64,000 bases of DNA. It comes from Streptomyces platensis (lineage in GTDB: Bacteria; Actinomycetota; Actinomycetes; Streptomycetales; Streptomycetaceae). The position numbers and the translations under genes are program-made. This document shows, in pieces, positions 9,335-17,681 of the stretch; the stretch's first letter is position 1, and each line of letters begins with the position of its first letter. Below the pieces are notes generated by a model, which was not told the origin of the DNA, did no database searches, and saw only the letters and a program-made list of their open reading frames with translations. Location: NCBI RefSeq assembly GCF_008704855.1, contig NZ_CP023691.1:7564001-7628000 (forward strand), in the 5' to 3' direction.

Positions 9335-10257
9335 TGCAGCAGCAGCCTTTCGAGGGTACGGACGAGAAAGTCGGCGATGAGCCCGAGGATCGCGTAGACC
9401 ACCAGGCACACCACGATCACGTCGGTGCGGAAGAATTCCCTGGCCTGGTTCATCAGGAAGCCGAGGCCGTCATCGGCATTGACCTGTTCACCGAAGACCA
9501 GCGCGAGCCAGGCGGTGGCCAGCGAGTAGCGCAGCCCGGTCATGGCGCCCGGCAACGCCCCCGGCAGCACCACATGCCGGATCAGCCCCCACCGGCCCAG
9601 CCCGAGCGCGGTCCCGGCCTCCACCAACTGGGCGTCCACGCCACGGATACCGGCATAGACATTCAGATACAGATGGAAGGCCACACCCAGCGAGATCAAC
9701 GCGATCTTGGGCGCCTCACCGATGCCCAGCCAGATGATGAACAGCGGGATCACACCCACCCACGGGATGGAGCGCAGCATCTGCACCGTGGCGTCGACGA
9801 GATCCTCCCCGAGCCGCGAGAGCCCCGAGACGAGCGCCAGCACCACACCGGTCACACCACCCAACAGCAGCCCGACCGCGACCCGTTGGAGGGACACCAG
9901 CATCGCCGACGGCAGCGTTCCGTCCGCGACCAGATCCCCGGCCGTCGCAGCGATGGCACCGGGCGACGCCAGAACGTCCTCCGCCAGCACCCCACTCGCA
10001 CTCAACACCTGCCACCACACCAACAGCACGACAGGCCCCACCGCCCGCCGCAACCACCGCGGCCCCGACCACCCCCGACCCGAGACGGGAACAACCCGTT
10101 CGAGCTCGGGCCCCTCGCCACGGAAAGCGGCCTCCGCCCCCACCTCCAGGTCCTTGGCGAGCGACGCCCGCCCGGCTTGAACGGCTTGAACGGCTTGAAC
10201 GGCTTGAACGGACGGATCGGGCGGGGCATGGCCGTACACGGCCTGATCAACACTCAT
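9307..10257 (-). CDS. ssuC: Aliphatic sulfonate ABC transporter, permease
   Basis: A 316-residue inner-membrane permease of the SsuC/TauC family, with about six hydrophobic helices and the EAA-loop segment (EAGTALGLGRWGLIRHVVLPGALPG) that docks the ATPase. It is the first gene of the leftward ssuCBAD operon. The N-terminal cytoplasmic tail carries four tandem VQA tripeptides encoded by an exact 9-bp repeat. The start at 10257 is the first ATG giving a plausible tail; the upstream extension is not conserved-looking. The operon promoter should lie in the 590-nt gap towards yjbQ. Confidence 0.92.
   Translation of the reverse strand: MSVDQAVYGHAPPDPSVQAVQAVQAVQAGRASLAKDLEVGAEAAFRGEGPELERVVPVSGRGWSGPRWLRRAVGPVVLLVWWQVLSASGVLAEDVLASPGAIAATAGDLVADGTLPSAMLVSLQRVAVGLLLGGVTGVVLALVSGLSRLGEDLVDATVQMLRSIPWVGVIPLFIIWLGIGEAPKIALISLGVAFHLYLNVYAGIRGVDAQLVEAGTALGLGRWGLIRHVVLPGALPGAMTGLRYSLATAWLALVFGEQVNADDGLGFLMNQAREFFRTDVIVVCLVVYAILGLIADFLVRTLERLLLQWRPTFTGQ
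10174..10209 (+). repeat. Four exact tandem copies of a 9-bp unit inside ssuC
   Basis: The unit ggcttgaac occurs four times in a row (10174-10209). On the coding strand it gives (VQA)4 in the ssuC N-terminal tail. Because the period is a multiple of three, changes in copy number would alter tail length without a frameshift. Confidence 0.95.
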
Positions 10258-10847
10258 GAATGCTCCACGGAAAGGTGAATGAAGAGCGAGAGGGGGAGAA
10301 GAGGCGCGACCGACGACAACCAACTACGGCGCACCCGCGGAACGCCGCAAAGCCCCTAAGGGCGCCGGCGCCAAGCCCCACAACGGTCCGGCGGGAAGCG
10401 AGACAGGCCACAATGCCGCAGGCCCCGAATACCAAACCGCGGGGTCGCGAACCACCCACCCTCAAGAGACCGGCATCAGCACACTGGTCAGGGCCACGGC
10501 CTCAGGGACAGCAATGCCTCAACGACACCACTGCATCAGCGCCGGCAATGCCTCAATGACAGCACTGCATCAGCGCCGGCGACGCCTCAATGACAGCACT
10601 GCATCAGCAGCAGAAACGGCCGCCTCCGCGGCGACACCCGGCCGAGGCCACCCGCAGCAGGTCAATGTGACCGCGCGTGGTGAGCAGCGCTGATGTAGAC
10701 ATGCCGCTGAACGTAGCGGCGCGCTCCGAGAGGGGTCAAACACCATCTCGGCTGATGGACCTTTGTTGCCGGAGCGTGGAGACGGCATTGCGGGCGACAC
10801 CCGCGGGGGTGCCGACGAGGGCGGGCCATCCATACGAAAATGACCGC
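10258..10847. promoter_or_regulatory. Divergent intergenic region between ssuC and yjbQ
   Basis: No convincing coding frame is present. The region must carry the ssu operon promoter (leftward) and the yjbQ promoter (rightward). It also holds a purine-rich stretch beside ssuC and three 34-bp direct repeats, listed separately. Confidence 0.5.
10511..10608. repeat. Three tandem 34-bp repeats upstream of yjbQ and ssuC
   Basis: Units begin at 10511, 10545 and 10579. Each reads roughly gcaatgcctcaatgacagca followed by ctgcatcagcgccg, with two or three substitutions between copies. The spacing is exact and there are no spacers, so it is not a CRISPR array. It lies in a divergent intergenic region, so regulator binding is possible but unproven. 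Confidence 0.9.
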
Positions 10848-11270
10848 ATGAGCACCGCATTCACCACCCGCACCCTTGACGTCACCACCGGCTCCACGGA
10901 AACCGTCGCCGATCTCACCGCCGACTGCGCCGCCTTCCTCCGCGAGGCAGCCGACGGTCGCGACGGCCTGCTGAACATCTTCGTGCCCCACGCCACCGCC
11001 GGCATCGCCATCCTGGAAACCGGCGCAGGCAGCGACGAAGACCTCCTGGCCGCCCTGCACGACCTCCTACCCGCCGACAACCGCTGGCGCCACCGCCACG
11101 GCACCCCAGGCCACGGCCGCGACCACGTCCTCCCCGCCCTCATCCCACCCCACGCAACCCTCCCCGTAGTAGCGGGCCACATGGCCCTGGGCACCTGGCA
11201 GTCCGTCTGCCTGGTCGACACCAACGTCGACAACCCGAACCGCCAGGTTCGACTGAGCTTCCTGCGCTGA
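10848..11270 (+). CDS. yjbQ: YjbQ/UPF0047 family protein (secondary thiamine-phosphate synthase type)
   Basis: A 140-residue single-domain UPF0047 protein, the usual length. It shows the conserved FVPHATAGIAILE and the HGTPGHGRDHVLPALI segments, which carry the conserved histidines, and the C-terminal GTWQSVCLVDTNVDNPNRQV. Family members can rescue thiamine auxotrophy weakly; the true role is unsettled. The ATG at 10848 gives the family's normal N-terminus. The last 55 bp of the gene are repeated twice more in the window, at 14.3 and 18.8 kb. Confidence 0.92.
   Translation: MSTAFTTRTLDVTTGSTETVADLTADCAAFLREAADGRDGLLNIFVPHATAGIAILETGAGSDEDLLAALHDLLPADNRWRHRHGTPGHGRDHVLPALIPPHATLPVVAGHMALGTWQSVCLVDTNVDNPNRQVRLSFLR
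11217..11270 (+). repeat. yjbQ 3'-end repeat, copy A (within the intact gene)
   Basis: The 38 bases at 11217-11254, covering codons for DTNVDNPNRQVRLSF, are identical to copy B at 14264-14301. They are nearly identical to copy C at 18828-18865. Copy A is the only one attached to a full yjbQ gene, so it is the likely source or attachment site. Confidence 0.9.
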
Positions 11271-11771
11271 CCAAGATTCGCCCTGGGCGCGTCACCAGCG
11301 GATCCGCACACAACCTCGCCTTCCGAGAGCCGGTGGAGATGTCGCAATCCACGCCGATCCCAGAAGGCCCGCACCCCTTTCAAGCACCAACCAAGGCGTG
11401 TCCCCCGTCACCAACGTGCCGGGACAGCACGCGATGTCGTCGATCAGGGAGCCGGACTGCGGGGGGGAAAGCCGTCATCGGTGCCTACGCTGAGCACTGG
11501 CGCACATTCCCGACTCGCGCTGCAACGCGGTCCCACTCGGAGACCAAGGCACGCCCTTCGCGTTCCTCCCGGCACTGATCCACAAGTCCTGAGCATTGCT
11601 CCGCTGTCGCTGGCAGCCAAGCCACAGCTATTGACTGTACGTCTACTCGGCGATGCGGCGGGCGCGGTGGGCGGTAGTCGCTGGATGGCATACATGGCGG
11701 TGCAGAAGGCGCGGAGGGAGGTGGTGCGCTGGGTCGGCTCGTGAGGTCACAGGTGTGTTCGAGCTGAGATG
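11271..11771. other. Non-coding gap after yjbQ
   Basis: Several short open frames exist on both strands, but none has a recognisable product, a good ribosome site or typical codon use. I see no gene here. It may be eroded mobile DNA, because it begins directly after the yjbQ 3' repeat. Confidence 0.5.
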
Positions 11772-12749
11772 TCACTGTGGCCGATGGGCGACGCTGCGGT
11801 ATTCCCTGGGTGCCATGCCGTAGGCCCTTCGGAAGGCGCGGGTGAAGTCGGCGGCGTGGGTGAAGCACCAGCGGGCGGCGATGGCGTGGATGGGGGTGGT
11901 GCGCATGGCGGGGTGTGCGAGGTCACGGCGAGCGTGCTCCAAGCGCTGGCCACGAATCCAGGCAGCGATGGACTCCTCTTCGCGTTCAAAGAGGCGGTAC
12001 AGGTAGCTGCGGGAGATGTGGTGGGCGGCGGCGATGGTGCACGGGGTCAGTTGCGGGTCGTGCAGATGCTGCTGGACGAAGGCCCGAATGCGCAGTACGA
12101 GGGCCTGTTGGTGAGTTTCCGGTGGGAGCGAGTTCTCGGCGTCCAAGGCGTGGGCGAGTAGCGCCGACAGCAGGTCGATCATCACTGTCCCGAGCCGGGG
12201 CCCGTCAGCCGCCTGGTAAGGAGAGGTGTCCTTCGCCAGCTGAGTGAGCAACTGTGCCAGCAGGGCGCCGAAACCTTCGCGCGTTGACAGACGCGCCGCA
12301 GTGACTCGGTCGAATGCGTGCCGAGGCAGTGGCAATAGAGCTTTGGGGACCTCCAGCCCGATTCCCGTGTGCGGCCTTGAGTCGTCCCCCGCATGAACGT
12401 CGAAGGGCCGTGACGAATCGACGACGCACAGGCTGTCCGGACCGTGGACGGTCTCCTCCTTGCCCCGAACGGCGCGCAACGCCCCGTGCAACGGCAGAGA
12501 GAGGTGGAGCCCCTCTGGATCGGATTGACGGATGAGTTTCGGCGTTCGTCGAAAGCGCACTGGCTGGAACGTCGTCGGCCACACCGACACGGCACCGAGG
12601 TCCAGTACTCGTTGTGAAGCCAGAAAATCCGCCCGGTGGTCGCTGAGCAAGTCCAGCGGAGCATGCGTCCCACTGACCCGTTCGCGCCAGCAGTCGAACC
12701 GGTCCGCCGGCGGTAAGCCGTCAGTCCGGAACAGTCTCTCGGTAAGCAT
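11772..12749 (-). CDS. AraC-family transcriptional regulator
   Basis: A 325-residue regulator. The N-terminal half (about residues 15-190) is an AraC-binding-like (cupin-type) sensor domain as in Streptomyces AdpA-like/AraC_binding_2 proteins. The C-terminal hundred residues form the double helix-turn-helix domain, ending in the signature AADFTRAFRRAYGMAPREYR. The start at 12749 follows a strong ribosome site (gaggaggaag), so I prefer it to the longer frame. The gene reads towards yjbQ and has no obvious operon partner. It sits between two yjbQ-3' repeats, so it could be cargo of a mobile element. Confidence 0.9.
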   Translation of the reverse strand: MLTERLFRTDGLPPADRFDCWRERVSGTHAPLDLLSDHRADFLASQRVLDLGAVSVWPTTFQPVRFRRTPKLIRQSDPEGLHLSLPLHGALRAVRGKEETVHGPDSLCVVDSSRPFDVHAGDDSRPHTGIGLEVPKALLPLPRHAFDRVTAARLSTREGFGALLAQLLTQLAKDTSPYQAADGPRLGTVMIDLLSALLAHALDAENSLPPETHQQALVLRIRAFVQQHLHDPQLTPCTIAAAHHISRSYLYRLFEREEESIAAWIRGQRLEHARRDLAHPAMRTTPIHAIAARWCFTHAADFTRAFRRAYGMAPREYRSVAHRPQ

Positions 12750-12881
12750 CTCTTCCTCCTCAGCTGCCTCACGAGCCCTTGAACAGCTCATGCCTGCTCC
12801 CTGACACGGAAGTTCAGGAGTGAAGCGCCTGTTCTTCATTCCCGGGCCCGGTAACGAGCCGGGCGAACCCGCACTGGAGCG

Positions 12882-13418
12882 CTACGAGTGGGTGGCGACG
12901 TGCTCGCGCAGGAAGGCTCCGGCGCGAGCGGCGGCCTCTTCCTTCGTCGCGTACCAGGTGCCGTCCTCGGCGGCGCCGCGCGCGCCGTCCGCGCCTTCGC
13001 CCGCCCAGGCCCAGCCGCCGGACGCCGGGTCCTGCACCAGTTCGGCTGTGCCGCCGAAGAGTTCGAGCGCCGTGCCCGTCTTCGCCGCCGCGGCTGCGGG
13101 ACGGGGAACTGCGTCGGGCCACTTCTTGCGCGCGCCCTGGCGGGTTATGCCCCAGACCGCACCCATCTGCTCGTAGTTCGCGCCGTAGGAGCCGGCTGTC
13201 GCCGCCGCGCGCGCCGTCAGCTGCTTGACCTCCGTATCCACCACCTTCCAGGCGGCGAGGACGGACAGCGTCACCTCAACCGGATCCGCCTCCCACATGC
13301 GGGCCGTGGACAGCCCTGACTGGCGGGAGCGAATGGCCGCTGCGAGCGGATTGAGGGCATCAGTAAGGGCCTTGCCCAGCTCGGCCCGCTCTTCGGGGGT
13401 GATTCCAATCGAAGTCAT
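12882..13418 (-). CDS. Hypothetical protein with HTH-like segment, leaderless
   Basis: A 178-residue acidic, alanine-rich soluble protein of unknown function. The middle (GSYGANYEQMGAVWGITRQGARKKWPDAV) looks like a helix-turn-helix: a module that decides whether to use the locus, followed by a basic recognition helix. The C-terminal part (WYATKEEAAARAGAFLREHV) resembles small domains found in actinomycete hypothetical proteins. A promoter ends 6 nt before the ATG, so the transcript is probably leaderless. I cannot name a family with confidence; a DNA-binding role is inference. Confidence 0.75.
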   Translation of the reverse strand: MTSIGITPEERAELGKALTDALNPLAAAIRSRQSGLSTARMWEADPVEVTLSVLAAWKVVDTEVKQLTARAAATAGSYGANYEQMGAVWGITRQGARKKWPDAVPRPAAAAAKTGTALELFGGTAELVQDPASGGWAWAGEGADGARGAAEDGTWYATKEEAAARAGAFLREHVATHS

Positions 13419-13424
13419 GCGACA

Positions 13425-13453
13425 ACCATAGTTACCGCTACCCCTCTCGACAA
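13425..13453 (-). promoter_or_regulatory. Leaderless promoter for the 12882-13418 gene
   Basis: Read on the minus strand, the -35 hexamer ttgtcg (13448-13453) is followed by a 17-nt spacer and the -10 hexamer tatggt (13425-13430), then 6 nt to the ATG at 13418. This is an almost ideal housekeeping (HrdB-type) promoter whose start point would fall on or next to the start codon. Confidence 0.7.
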
Positions 13454-14220
13454 CTCTAGTTCCGGCCGCTCGGTCGGTGGCACCGCGCCGAGGCCGACGC
13501 CGTGGCCTGCCGTGGGGTGGAGAATGCCGTGGCCGCGTGGACGAAGTGAGGAGGCGGGGCAGAGGCACGAACCTGACGGGGCCGGTGTCGGCCACGAGGT
13601 TCTGCACCTGTACGCCACCGGCCATACCACGGCCGGTGCGCCAATGGGTGATGGGACCGTCCCGAGCGGCTCAACCCGTGGCACATGGTGGTGCCCAGCT
13701 GTCAACAAGTGCCGAGTGGACGCGTAGTTAAGAAGCCGAGGACTCGCTGCTACTGACTCTCCTGAGGGGCGCCCGGCATTCTGAGACTGCCTGCACATGG
13801 ACTCTTGGTGTCGCCGACCGTGGAGCCGATATGCGGCGCTATTACCCACAGCACGCAAAAGATGCCAGCGTCGGGTGCATTTTGATGTGTCCGGCCAGAA
13901 AGGACCAAAGATGCTCGCATTACGCAACTCGCTCTTGGGCGGTGTATCAGCGCGCAACGGAGCCCGCGCCCAGCAATGGACGTGCAAGGGACAAGCCGGC
14001 TCGAAGTGGTGATGTGGGCCTCCCCTCACCGTGGCAGGCCCCGTTCGTATTCGGCCTCGTGATCGGAGCCGGTGATCCCCATCGTTCCTCCGCGGGGGAG
14101 ACGAGCGACAGGGGGAGCGTCCGGGAGGCCCCGCCCCATCGGGCGGGGCCTCGCCACACACTGACTGCCCGCGCCGTTTCCGTGTATGTGACGTGCACGT
14201 GAGGCGCCTCGGATCCGAAA
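13454..14220. other. Gap with one strong stem-loop, no convincing gene
   Basis: Open frames here lack recognisable products. A perfect 12-bp stem (gaggccccgccc at 14125-14136, pairing with 14141-14152) with a 4-nt loop looks like a terminator, but no gene ends next to it. It may be left from an element whose gene was lost. Confidence 0.5.
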
Positions 14221-14221
14221 G

Positions 14222-14316
14222 GGTCACCGAGTATCGTGCGGGTCGCCTTAGCGGAGTGTCGCGGACACCAACGTCGACAACCCGAACCGCCAGGTTCGAC
14301 TGAGCTTCCTGGGCTG
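14222..14316 (+). repeat. yjbQ 3'-end repeat, copy B
   Basis: Bases 14264-14301 are identical to the yjbQ 3' end (copy A) and are followed by an in-frame-like gggctga stop. The 40 bases upstream (caccgagtatcgtgcgggt and on) are shared with copy C but not with copy A. The recombinase fragment begins 65 nt downstream, as expected of an attachment site beside its integrase gene. Confidence 0.85.
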
Positions 14317-14380
14317 AGCGAGATCGTCCTGGGGGTGGCCGCGAAATCTCCGTACCCTGCGTGCCCGAAACGGAGAGACC

Positions 14381-14880
14381 TTGCGCGGTACGGACCTGGA
14401 CGTGATCGAACGCCCCTATGACGGATGCGGGAAGAGCCTGCTCGGCGTGCGGCGGCTGTCCCGCATGAAGTTGGCCACGTCGTCCCCTGAGCGTCAACGG
14501 GAGGACATGCTGACAGCCGCCGCATCTGTCGGCGGGCACATCATTGGCTGGGCTGACGACTGGGGGGTATCGGGAGCCACGGACCCGGCCACCCGGCCCA
14601 AGCTCGGCCCGTGGCTTCGCGACGAGCGGGGGCCGTATGACGGCCTCGTTGCCGCAGCGGTGGACCGGCTCGGCCGCAACGTCGTCGACTGCCTGAACAC
14701 GGGCTACAAGATGCGTGATGAGGGAAAGCTGCTCGTCACGTATGGCCACGACGGCCCTTGGGATCTCAACGACACCACACCACCGACGAGAAACCGCTTC
14801 ACCATGGAGGCGTGGGGCGCCCAGATGGAGCTGCGCGCCATCCAGCGCCGCCATCGAAACGCCACCGTCAAGACACGCAC
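14381..14880 (+). pseudogene. Serine recombinase, N-terminal part only
   Basis: The frame starts with TTG at 14381 after ggagag. It has the resolvase-type catalytic region: VRRLSRM contains the nucleophilic Ser, followed by SSPERQREDM, then GWADDWGVSG, then AAAVDRLGRNVVDCL. It continues to AIQRRHRNATVKTR and then switches abruptly into a permease tail in another frame, so the zinc-ribbon and coiled-coil DNA-binding parts are lost. The C-terminally adjoining part of the same kind of protein is found at 36828. A functional product is unlikely. Confidence 0.85.
14842..14874 (+). repeat. 33-bp direct repeat, left copy (recombinase breakpoint)
   Basis: ccagcgccgccatcgaaacg followed by ccaccgtcaagac. 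It matches 36828-36860 with a single mismatch. It lies at the exact 3' end of the left recombinase fragment, while the right copy lies at the exact 5' end of the right fragment, 21,986 bp away and in the same orientation and frame. Confidence 0.9.
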
Positions 14881-15189
14881 ACCGACCCCGAGGACCGCCG
14901 GGCCGCGGAGGCACTGCGCCGCGACTGGGAACTGTGGAACCCGGGAACCGACCTGATCGCCGTGGAATCCGGCGCCCGATCCCTGGGACGCCCGTTCGCC
15001 GCGTATGTACGCGAACTCACCACCCGGCACCCCGACTCCCGCATCACCGTCCTCATCCCCGAAGCCGAACCCGCCCACTTGTGGCAACGCCTCCTGCAGA
15101 ACCAGCGCGGCGCAGTCGTCGCCCACGCGCTGCGCCGCGACACCGACGCCGTCATCTGCCGCCTACGGTTCCGGCTGCCGGCGGACTGA
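14881..15189 (+). pseudogene. C-terminal tail of an APC-family amino-acid permease
   Basis: The frame reads TDPEDRRAAEALRRDWELWN, then an IAVESGARSL-type segment, ITVLIPEAEPAHLWQRLLQN and VICRLRFRLPAD before a stop. This matches the soluble C-terminal extension typical of Streptomyces APC permeases (IESP..., TVLIPE..., HNQ...). The membrane part is missing; it is fused directly to the recombinase fragment. A second, frameshifted copy of the same tail occurs on the minus strand near 51.4 kb. Confidence 0.7.
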
Positions 15190-15362
15190 CGGCTTCGCCT
15201 CTACGCGCACCACCGCGTGCCGCCAGGCATACCGCCGACCTGGAGCGGGAACTCCCCCGCGCCCAGCCGTGGCCGTGGGCCGCCGCGTACGACTCGGTCC
15301 CCGGCAGTCAGGGCGGCGACGGTGCTGACAGGAAGCGGGGCTGGGCGGGGTAGCTCGGGGTG
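15190..15362. other. Short gap between the permease tail and the phospholipase gene
   Basis: No gene or clear terminator is visible. The two flanking units are convergent here. Confidence 0.4.
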
Positions 15363-16355
15363 TCAGCTGCCGAAGGGGATGTCCCGAGGGGTGGCCATCC
15401 GGCGCGTGTCCGGGTGGGCCTTCACGTAGTCCGTGATGTACGAGAGCGACTCCCGCACCGCGCTGTCGTCTGTGCCGCAACCCTTGGGGCCGCTGACGCC
15501 GTCCGGGTAGCACGACATCCGGTTGCCGTAGATCAGGCTGTCCACGGCGGCACTCCCGCCGGAGGAGTCCAGCAGGGTGGCGGCACGATCCCCGTCCCCC
15601 TTGCCCACCGTCCAGCCGACGGTCAGGCCGAGCTCTCCGGTGTCCCGGGCCTTCCTGCCGGCCTCCAGCTCCTTCCGGATGTTGTCGAACTTCAAGGCCA
15701 TGTTGAACTCGCCCTTGTCCATCACGCGCTGGTTGCCGGGGACGTTCGGCCCGTGCTCGGCGAAGCCGTCCCGGACCTGCGCGTAGTCGCCGCTGAAGCT
15801 GACCGCTTCCTTGGAGTTCAGGTCAGCGAGGGCGGTCTTCCAGCCGCTGCCGCCCTCCTTGCCGTAGAAGCCGTAGAGCACCCGAATGCCCTTGCTCTCC
15901 AGCTTCTTGCGCGCCATGTCCCGCAGTCCGGCCACGGAGCAGTGGCGCCACTTGGGGTCGTTGCTGTCGCACCAGTCGGGGTTCTTCATGTCCAGCCAGA
16001 CGAAGGAGGCCTGACGCCCTTGCTCATGCTCCTTCGCCACCTGGTCGAACATGGCCGACATGGGGTCGCCGTAGCTGGTGAGAGTGCCGTCGTGGTCGGC
16101 CCACCAGCCCTTGCGCCAGGCCGTCGCGTCCATCTCCAGCGCGTTGGCCCCGTTCTCGAGCGCCCTGGTCACACCGCCCGTGGTCAGCACCCGGTGGGCG
16201 ATGGCCCAGGTGGGACGCTGATCGGTGGCGCCGGGCGCGGCCTCGGAGGGCTTGTCCTCCGGTACGGCCATTGCGGCTCCGGTGCCGAGGGTGGCTGCGG
16301 AGACGACCAGAGTCAGCGGCAGCAGTACGGCGCGAAGCCGGCGTGGGGAGGCCAT
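15363..16355 (-). CDS. Secreted sphingomyelinase D-like phospholipase D
   Basis: A 330-residue exported enzyme. The Sec signal MASPRRLRAVLLPLTLVVSA has a predicted cut after ...GAAMA. The mature part matches the SMaseD/PLD family of spider venoms, Corynebacterium and actinobacteria. IAHRV gives the first catalytic His, GANALEMDAT the Mg-binding Glu and Asp, and WWADHDG the second His. The fold is a TIM barrel related to glycerophosphodiester phosphodiesterases. It cleaves choline-type head groups, and many members make cyclic phosphate products. Two Cys pairs (WCDSN..WRHC; SCYPD..GCGT) could form disulfides. The ATG at 16355 has an aaagga ribosome site; a GTG at 16379 is possible. Confidence 0.88.
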   Translation of the reverse strand: MASPRRLRAVLLPLTLVVSAATLGTGAAMAVPEDKPSEAAPGATDQRPTWAIAHRVLTTGGVTRALENGANALEMDATAWRKGWWADHDGTLTSYGDPMSAMFDQVAKEHEQGRQASFVWLDMKNPDWCDSNDPKWRHCSVAGLRDMARKKLESKGIRVLYGFYGKEGGSGWKTALADLNSKEAVSFSGDYAQVRDGFAEHGPNVPGNQRVMDKGEFNMALKFDNIRKELEAGRKARDTGELGLTVGWTVGKGDGDRAATLLDSSGGSAAVDSLIYGNRMSCYPDGVSGPKGCGTDDSAVRESLSYITDYVKAHPDTRRMATPRDIPFGS

Positions 16356-16851
16356 GAGGACGGTCCTTTCCGGTTGCACGGGCTACGCGTGGCGGCAGCC
16401 CGTGTGGCGTGTGGTGGCTGTCTGCGCTACAGACAGACGGCGGGCCAACTGCCCGCCGGTGCAGCACTGTACGGATAAGTTACCCATCAGTAAATACGCT
16501 GCCGTCCGTACGCGGCCGCCCCCCGTTTCGAGGCAAGGGGGCGGAAAACCTGACGGCGCCGCCCATGGACCCCGCGCCCCGAAGGCGCACTCGACGCCTG
16601 TTGAGTGCGGTGCGAATCGCAAGGTGTATGGGCCGATCAGGCCGTGACGGCGGGATTGTTATGCATGGCCAACTCCACGGAAAAGATGCGGAATCGAGCG
16701 TACGGTTACCGATCAACGGCGTGAGTTGTTGCACCTGGGCTGTGGGGCCGGGGGCCCGTCGCGCCGGTTCGTTCGGCGGGGCCGGCGTCGACGATGTCAC
16801 GCCTTCCCAGATGTAGGCCTGTGGCGGTACTCGGAGGAAGCGCGCAACTGG
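16356..16851. promoter_or_regulatory. Region upstream of the phospholipase gene
   Basis: No gene is visible. About 130 nt upstream of the phospholipase start is an AT-rich island (agttacccatcagtaaatac, 16478-16497) that stands out from the GC-rich background. It is the likeliest promoter or operator. The rest runs into the transposase remnant. Confidence 0.4.
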
Positions 16852-17229
16852 GCGGGCCGCACCCCGCAGCGGCTTCCCGTCGACCGCGAGCCCTCGCAGC
16901 TCTTGTCCCCTGGTCTGCCGGTCCGCGAGCCAGGCTCCGACCGCCAGGTCCAGGGCGTCCGCGTCGATTCTGGCGAGCAGTCGCCGGATCGTGGATTCCG
17001 CGGGCCAGGACCGTTTCGGAACCGGCGGGGCGACGGCCGTGCCGAGATGTTCGAGCAGGGCCGGCGGTGCGTCGGCGACTCATTCACTCACCGCGAGCAG
17101 GGATCGCGCTCCGGCGAGGACCGCGCAGGACGTCAGTGCCAGGAGCGTCACGAGAGGGTGCCGTATTCCCCGCGGATCCCGCGGGTCCGGGGCCTGGGCG
17201 AGGCGTTCCAGCAGAGGCGGAAGATCGCT
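16852..17229 (-). pseudogene. ISAs1-family transposase, N-terminal remnant with an internal stop
   Basis: The minus-strand frame reads DLPPLLERLAQAPDPRDPRG, a VTLLALTSCAVLAGA segment, SLLAVSE, then TGA (17080-17082) where the family has Trp. It resumes as VADAPPALLEHL, KRSWPAESTIRRLLARIDAD and LRGLAVDGKPLRGAAR before homology ends. This is the N-terminal DDE_Tnp_1-associated region of ISAs1 transposases. The nonsense change and the missing catalytic domain show it is dead. Confidence 0.85.
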
Positions 17230-17681
17230 CCTGGGCACTTCCGGATGCAAGCCGACTACGCCGGAGTCCTGACCGAAGAGGGCGCGGTAGTACGCGACTT
17301 CCGGTTCGCGCTTCATCCGGATGTTGCCGGTGGGGGTTTCCTTGTTGCGTTGTCGGACCATCCGGTTGGCTTCCGCTGCGCTCTTCGAGATGCACGACGA
17401 ATGGATCGCCTTACCGCGTCGCCACCTCCCCGAAGGGGATATGGGTGATATCTGCCGTAAACTCTCTTTTAGTTCCTCCGCGCTACCCAACGCACCGCAA
17501 TGCAATCGCCAGTTGATCTCCGACAGCATGACGAGGGACACTACCTGGCGGATGCGTGTTCCCGGCCGAGTGGCACTCGCTTCGGCATCCTCCCGTGCAG
17601 GTCATCGGAGGCCATCTACCCAAGGATTGCTGGGCAGTTGACCTCAGGGTTTCGTGATAGCGTTCTTGTTCGGAGGGACAA
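17230..17681. other. Gap before the 17682 gene
   Basis: The transposase frame stays open upstream to 17541, but the sequence there is not recognisable. A ttgacc hexamer at 17638-17643 may be the -35 element of the following gene. No other feature is seen. Confidence 0.4.

Noticed and set aside
10260..10559. 99-codon frame beginning beside ssuC
   Set aside because: Low-complexity charged start and Pro-rich tail, running through the 34-bp repeats. It looks like regulatory DNA read as protein.
10511..10608. Possible CRISPR array
   Set aside because: The repeats are directly adjacent with no spacers, there are only three units, and no cas gene is present.
13831..14202. 123-codon plus-strand frame in the scarred region
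   Set aside because: No ribosome site, odd composition, and it ends inside the terminator-like hairpin. It is not supportable as a gene.
13415..14914. 499-codon minus-strand frame
   Set aside because: It runs across a clearly different gene, the yjbQ repeat and the recombinase fragment, and has no recognisable content.
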